A stretch of DNA of 64,000 nt, from contig QKJQ01000027.1 of assembly GCA_003249225.1 (NCBI GenBank), positions 1 through 64,000 on the forward strand, read 5' to 3'. Below are positions 61,254-64,000 of this stretch, one piece after another (the stretch's first letter is position 1; every line of letters begins with the position of its first letter). The notes under the pieces are model-generated. The model was given only the letters and a program-made list of their open reading frames with translations. It had not been told where the DNA came from and did no database searches. Both the position numbers and the translations under genes were made by a program. The DNA is from Clostridia bacterium (GTDB lineage: Bacteria; Bacillota; Clostridia; Lachnospirales; Lachnospiraceae).

Positions 61254-62546
61254 CTAGGCTCTTTGATAAACTATGACTCCATCAACGATCGTCATCTCTA
61301 CTGTACCGTATACTTCCCGTCCATCAAATGGTGTATTCTTTCCCATAGAATAAAATGCATTCTTTTGAATGGTATATTTCTTGTCCATACTGACAATTGC
61401 AATATCCGCGGCTGCTCCTACGGACAACGTTCCTCTTCTTCCATCCCCCTGGTCTATTGACAGAATTCTGGCCGGTGTACTGCTAAGTTTTTCTGCAAGC
61501 TGCATGGGTGTGATCAGTCCGGTCTTGACCAGTTCTGTTACCGACAGTGAAAACGCAGTCTCAAGACCTACAATTCCAAACGGTGCTTTCTCAAGGGACT
61601 GCTTTTTCTCATCCTCTGCATGTGGTGCATGGTCCGTTGCAATAACATCAATAATCCCGTTCTTTATTCCATACCGTATTGCTTCCATATCTTCTTTGGT
61701 GCGAAGCGGAGGGTTCATCTTATAATTTCCATCCGGTGCAGTGATATCGTCTTCTGAGAGAGTAAAATGATGCGGGCAGGCTTCTGCTGTGACATGGATG
61801 CCGTTCTGCTTCGCAAACTCCACCAGCTTTACACTCATTTTTGTAGAACAATGGCACAAATGAAGCGGAACCCCGACCTCATTTGCAAGCAATATATCAC
61901 GGATCGTAATGGTATCTTCCACTGTGCTTGTAATACCGTTCACTCCAAATTCCTTGGCTTTATAACCGGCATTTAGAACACCGTTGCATACAAGATTCTT
62001 ATCTTCACAATGTGCAAAGACTGGTATATGGTTGAGCTTTGCCTGTATCATGGCATCCTTATATACCTTAGAATTCATGACGGACTTTCCGTCTTCACTA
62101 ATTGCACCAACTCCATGCTTTACCATACCCGTAATATCTGCCGGATACAGTCCCTCCTGATTCATTGTTACGGCACCGATTGGTATCACTTTAACAACAG
62201 CATCACTCTTTATCCTGGTATTCAGATTTTCAATCAGATCACCGGAATCCATGACCGGCTGTGTATTTGGCATAGGACATATGGTAGTAAAACCTCCAGC
62301 TGCAGCTGCCTTTGTTCCGGAGCATATGGTCTCTTTATGTTCGTATCCCGGTTCCCGTAAATGCACATGAAGATCTATAAATCCCGGCATTACAGTGAAC
62401 CCTTTTGCATCGATTACCTGATCCGCATTCTCAGATAAACTCTCTCCGATTACAGAAATACAGGCATCCTCAATTAAAATATCCCGGATGCCTTCCAACT
62501 TTGAAATCGGATCTATTATATATCCGTTCTTAATTAACAGCTTCAA
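61254..62546 (-). CDS. pyrC: Dihydroorotase
   Basis: Closes carbamoyl-aspartate to dihydroorotate. The 430-residue type I amidohydrolase shows the metal-binding HVHLREPG (about 60), a metal His in HLCHCSTK, and the catalytic Asp in ATDHAPH (about 303). The start is TTG, preceded by AGGAGAT, and the ORF begins 12 bases after the nudix gene stop. It is the middle gene of the pyrimidine unit. Confidence 0.95.
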   Translation of the reverse strand: MKLLIKNGYIIDPISKLEGIRDILIEDACISVIGESLSENADQVIDAKGFTVMPGFIDLHVHLREPGYEHKETICSGTKAAAAGGFTTICPMPNTQPVMDSGDLIENLNTRIKSDAVVKVIPIGAVTMNQEGLYPADITGMVKHGVGAISEDGKSVMNSKVYKDAMIQAKLNHIPVFAHCEDKNLVCNGVLNAGYKAKEFGVNGITSTVEDTITIRDILLANEVGVPLHLCHCSTKMSVKLVEFAKQNGIHVTAEACPHHFTLSEDDITAPDGNYKMNPPLRTKEDMEAIRYGIKNGIIDVIATDHAPHAEDEKKQSLEKAPFGIVGLETAFSLSVTELVKTGLITPMQLAEKLSSTPARILSIDQGDGRRGTLSVGAAADIAIVSMDKKYTIQKNAFYSMGKNTPFDGREVYGTVEMTIVDGVIVYQRA

Positions 62547-62558
62547 ATCTCCTGCCTC

Positions 62559-62954
62559 CTATAATCCAGCTTTCATAATGTCTTCTAAAACATTCTTATT
62601 GCTTAATTTTTCCGCGATTTCATCTTTGTCAATCCATTCAAAATCGCGTAGCTCCTCTGATAATATGATTTCATTATCAAAGGCTCTGCAAAGGTAGCAG
62701 ATTCCTATATTGCAGGTATCACCGACAACATAGGTCCAGGTATAAAAAATTCGTTCTGTATATACTTCCAAACCGACCTGTTCACGGACCAGTCGTTCTG
62801 CTCCATGTTCCGGTTTTTCGCCAAACATTAGACTCCCATCAACAAACTCCCATTGAAATGGATCTGCGATCCTGTCATCGTACCAACGATTCACAATAAG
62901 GAATTTATCCTCATATTGAACAATGGATTTAAGCTTAACCTGAAACTTTTCCAT
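62559..62954 (-). CDS. NUDIX-domain protein with an atypical Nudix box
   Basis: A 131-residue NUDIX fold. The box reads G40-x5-E46-x7-R54-L-V-R-E58-Q-V-G61-L. Of the three helix glutamates in the canonical REUxEExGU only E58 remains (Leu at 55, Gln at 59), so pyrophosphatase activity may be weak or lost. Many such domains serve as sensors. It leads the pyrC-pyrF operon with GGAGG before its ATG, which makes a nucleotide-related role plausible. Confidence 0.8.
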   Translation of the reverse strand: MEKFQVKLKSIVQYEDKFLIVNRWYDDRIADPFQWEFVDGSLMFGEKPEHGAERLVREQVGLEVYTERIFYTWTYVVGDTCNIGICYLCRAFDNEIILSEELRDFEWIDKDEIAEKLSNKNVLEDIMKAGL

Positions 62955-63001
62955 GGAATCCTCCGATCATCTTCTCATAAATCCTTTATTACATTTAAAA
63001 T

Positions 63002-63031
63002 AGTATACCACATGTAATATATATGGAACAA
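63002..63031 (-). promoter_or_regulatory. Promoter of the nudix-pyrC-pyrF operon
   Basis: TTGTTC and TATACT are 18 bases apart on the minus strand, with a TG extension (TGGTATACT). No PyrR-type attenuator was seen in the short leader. Confidence 0.5.
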
Positions 63032-63090
63032 GTAAAAATTGCAAAAGATGTGTGTAAACCTCGGTTCTACCTCTAGGAATAATTTATCCC

Positions 63091-63118
63091 TTGACATTTA
63101 GAATTCAGTTGTTATACT
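63091..63118 (+). promoter_or_regulatory. Promoter of thiT
   Basis: TTGACA and TATACT are 16 bases apart with a TG extension (TGTTATACT). The transcript starts near 63125, about 20 bases before the TPP aptamer. Confidence 0.75.
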
Positions 63119-63142
63119 TGTCATGTAAATTTTATTATGAAA

Positions 63143-63226
63143 CGCTAGGGGCGCCCACAGCTGAGAAGTGCGACTGCACTGTCCCTCATCACTTGATCCG
63201 GATAATACCGGCGTAAGGAAGCAAGT
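63143..63226 (+). promoter_or_regulatory. TPP riboswitch aptamer (THI box)
   Basis: The conserved blocks are in order: AGGGGCGCC, CTGAGA (63161-63166), GTCCCTCATCACTTGATC, GGATAATACCGGCGTAAGGAA. They match the thiamine pyrophosphate aptamer. It lies in the leader of the thiamine transporter gene, so rising TPP should switch off uptake. Confidence 0.95.
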
Positions 63227-63234
63227 TTTAAGTG

Positions 63235-63271
63235 GCCCCTCCTCGCGCATAATCCGAAGGAGGTTTTTTTT
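63235..63271 (+). promoter_or_regulatory. Expression platform of the TPP riboswitch
   Basis: CCTCCT (63238-63243) pairs with AGGAGG (63258-63263), which is both the thiT ribosome site and the 3' arm of a hairpin followed by eight T. GCCCCT (63235-63240) can instead pair with AGGGGC (63147-63152) of the aptamer. The two pairings exclude each other, giving an on/off switch at transcription and perhaps translation. Confidence 0.75.
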
Positions 63272-63967
63272 ATGTTTGAATTCTTTGCAACAAAACTTGA
63301 CGATGGTTATGGCGGATATTATTATAGCCTAACAACGGCTGGTTATATCGCCGCATTCCTCGTTGCTCTACTTCTTGTAATCAGTGTTGCCTTTCTGGTT
63401 CAGCAGACATCCTCAGGCAAGAAGAAAATATTCAGCGTTAAACAGTTGGTCTTCTGTTCAGCGGCAATCGCTCTTGCCGTTGTAGCATCAATGATCAAAC
63501 TGCCAATACGAATGCCTATGGGCGGATCAGCAACCTTTTTAAGCATGCTATTCATTTGTCTGATCGGTTACTGGTACGGAACAAAAATCGGAGTTATAAC
63601 AGCTCTTGCCTATGGTGCGTTGCAATTAATCATCGACCCTTTTATCATCAGCATCCCGCAGATGCTCGTCGATTATATTTTTGCTTTTGGTGCACTTGGG
63701 CTTTCCGGCGTTTTCCATAATGCAAAACACGGTCTGATCAAAGGTTACCTTTTGGGCATTCTCGGAAGATTTCTGTTCGCTTTCCTCTCCGGTCTGATCT
63801 TCTTCGCTCAGTATGCCTCTGAATACAATATGATTCCTGTTGTTTATTCAGCTGCCTATAATTTCACCTATATTGCAGCAGAAGCATTCATAACCTTGAT
63901 CATTATCGCTCTCCCTCCAGTTTCAAATGCATTAAAGATCGTAAAACGATACGCAAATGAAGCATAG
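63272..63967 (+). CDS. thiT: ECF transporter S component, thiamine-specific
   Basis: Substrate-binding membrane subunit of an energy-coupling-factor importer for thiamine; the shared EcfAA'T module is elsewhere. The 231-residue protein has an extra N-terminal helix (about 22-44) and then the six-helix S-component core (about 60-220), with IKLPIRMPMGGSATFLSMLF and YWYGTKIGVITALAYGALQL as the usual helix 1-3 segments. Specificity rests on the TPP riboswitch directly upstream plus this ThiT-like pattern. Confidence 0.88.
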   Translation: MFEFFATKLDDGYGGYYYSLTTAGYIAAFLVALLLVISVAFLVQQTSSGKKKIFSVKQLVFCSAAIALAVVASMIKLPIRMPMGGSATFLSMLFICLIGYWYGTKIGVITALAYGALQLIIDPFIISIPQMLVDYIFAFGALGLSGVFHNAKHGLIKGYLLGILGRFLFAFLSGLIFFAQYASEYNMIPVVYSAAYNFTYIAAEAFITLIIIALPPVSNALKIVKRYANEA

Positions 63968-64000
63968 ATCTTGTTAAAAAAGTCATACTTATACCGTAAT

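Overview
The window reads as a piece of chromosome from a low-to-moderate GC, anaerobic Firmicute, most likely a Lachnospiraceae member (Clostridium cluster XIVa). Strong AGGAGG-type ribosome binding sites, occasional TTG starts, a one-chain glycyl-tRNA synthetase beside pyruvate phosphate dikinase, pyruvate formate-lyase with its activase, a TPP-riboswitch-controlled ECF thiamine transporter and a PstSCAB-PhoU operon all fit. The family assignment is inference from gene content and order, not from a marker gene comparison. No rRNA, tRNA, CRISPR array, transposase or phage module was seen.

Layout. 0.2-4.8 kb: an intracellular GH127-type arabinofuranosidase and an M24 peptidase, closed by a bidirectional terminator. 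4.8-9.5 kb (minus strand): B3/B4-domain protein, PLP aminotransferase, SGNH hydrolase, acetyltransferase and a transglutaminase-like protein. 9.7-15.5 kb: azoreductase divergent from an HxlR regulator, then an alcohol dehydrogenase, two SDR enzymes and an alpha/beta hydrolase. 15.5-18.5 kb: a degenerate class III cyclase-like protein, a YraQ-type permease and a DUF362 lipoprotein. 18.8-24.3 kb: an accessory stretch of GNAT acetyltransferases, a VOC protein, a leucine-rich-repeat protein and an AraC regulator.

24.3-25.2 kb looks like a gene desert but holds the most interesting locus of the window: a complete candidate type I toxin-antitoxin module. It has a 29-residue holin-like toxin gene under an extended -10 promoter, a hairpin sealing its Shine-Dalgarno, a convergent antisense RNA with its own strong promoter, a shared bidirectional terminator, and the same leader sequence copied in inverted orientation at both ends.

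25.2-34.7 kb is a conserved housekeeping block on the minus strand (M16C peptidase, era, recO, glyQS, ppdK). Era is preceded by 97/98-bp tandem repeats that fill the whole intergenic gap. 34.8-43.4 kb holds an ApbE lipoprotein, two glycosyltransferases, a J-like/degenerate GGDEF protein, a membrane-anchored GH25 lysozyme and a diguanylate cyclase. 43.6-48.8 kb is the phosphate operon, whose PstS carries two tandem, over 90% identical binding domains, behind a three-half-site Pho box. 49-56.9 kb: a DUF2156 protein, a dCMP-deaminase-like enzyme, a processive glycosyltransferase, a two-component system, a MATE exporter and Dtd. 57-60 kb: pflB-pflA. 60.2-63 kb: nudix-pyrC-pyrF. The window ends with the TPP riboswitch and thiT.

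Functionally the segment supports fermentative anaerobic growth: pyruvate metabolism (PFL, PPDK, alcohol dehydrogenase), phosphate scavenging, pyrimidine synthesis, thiamine uptake and envelope sugar polymer synthesis.
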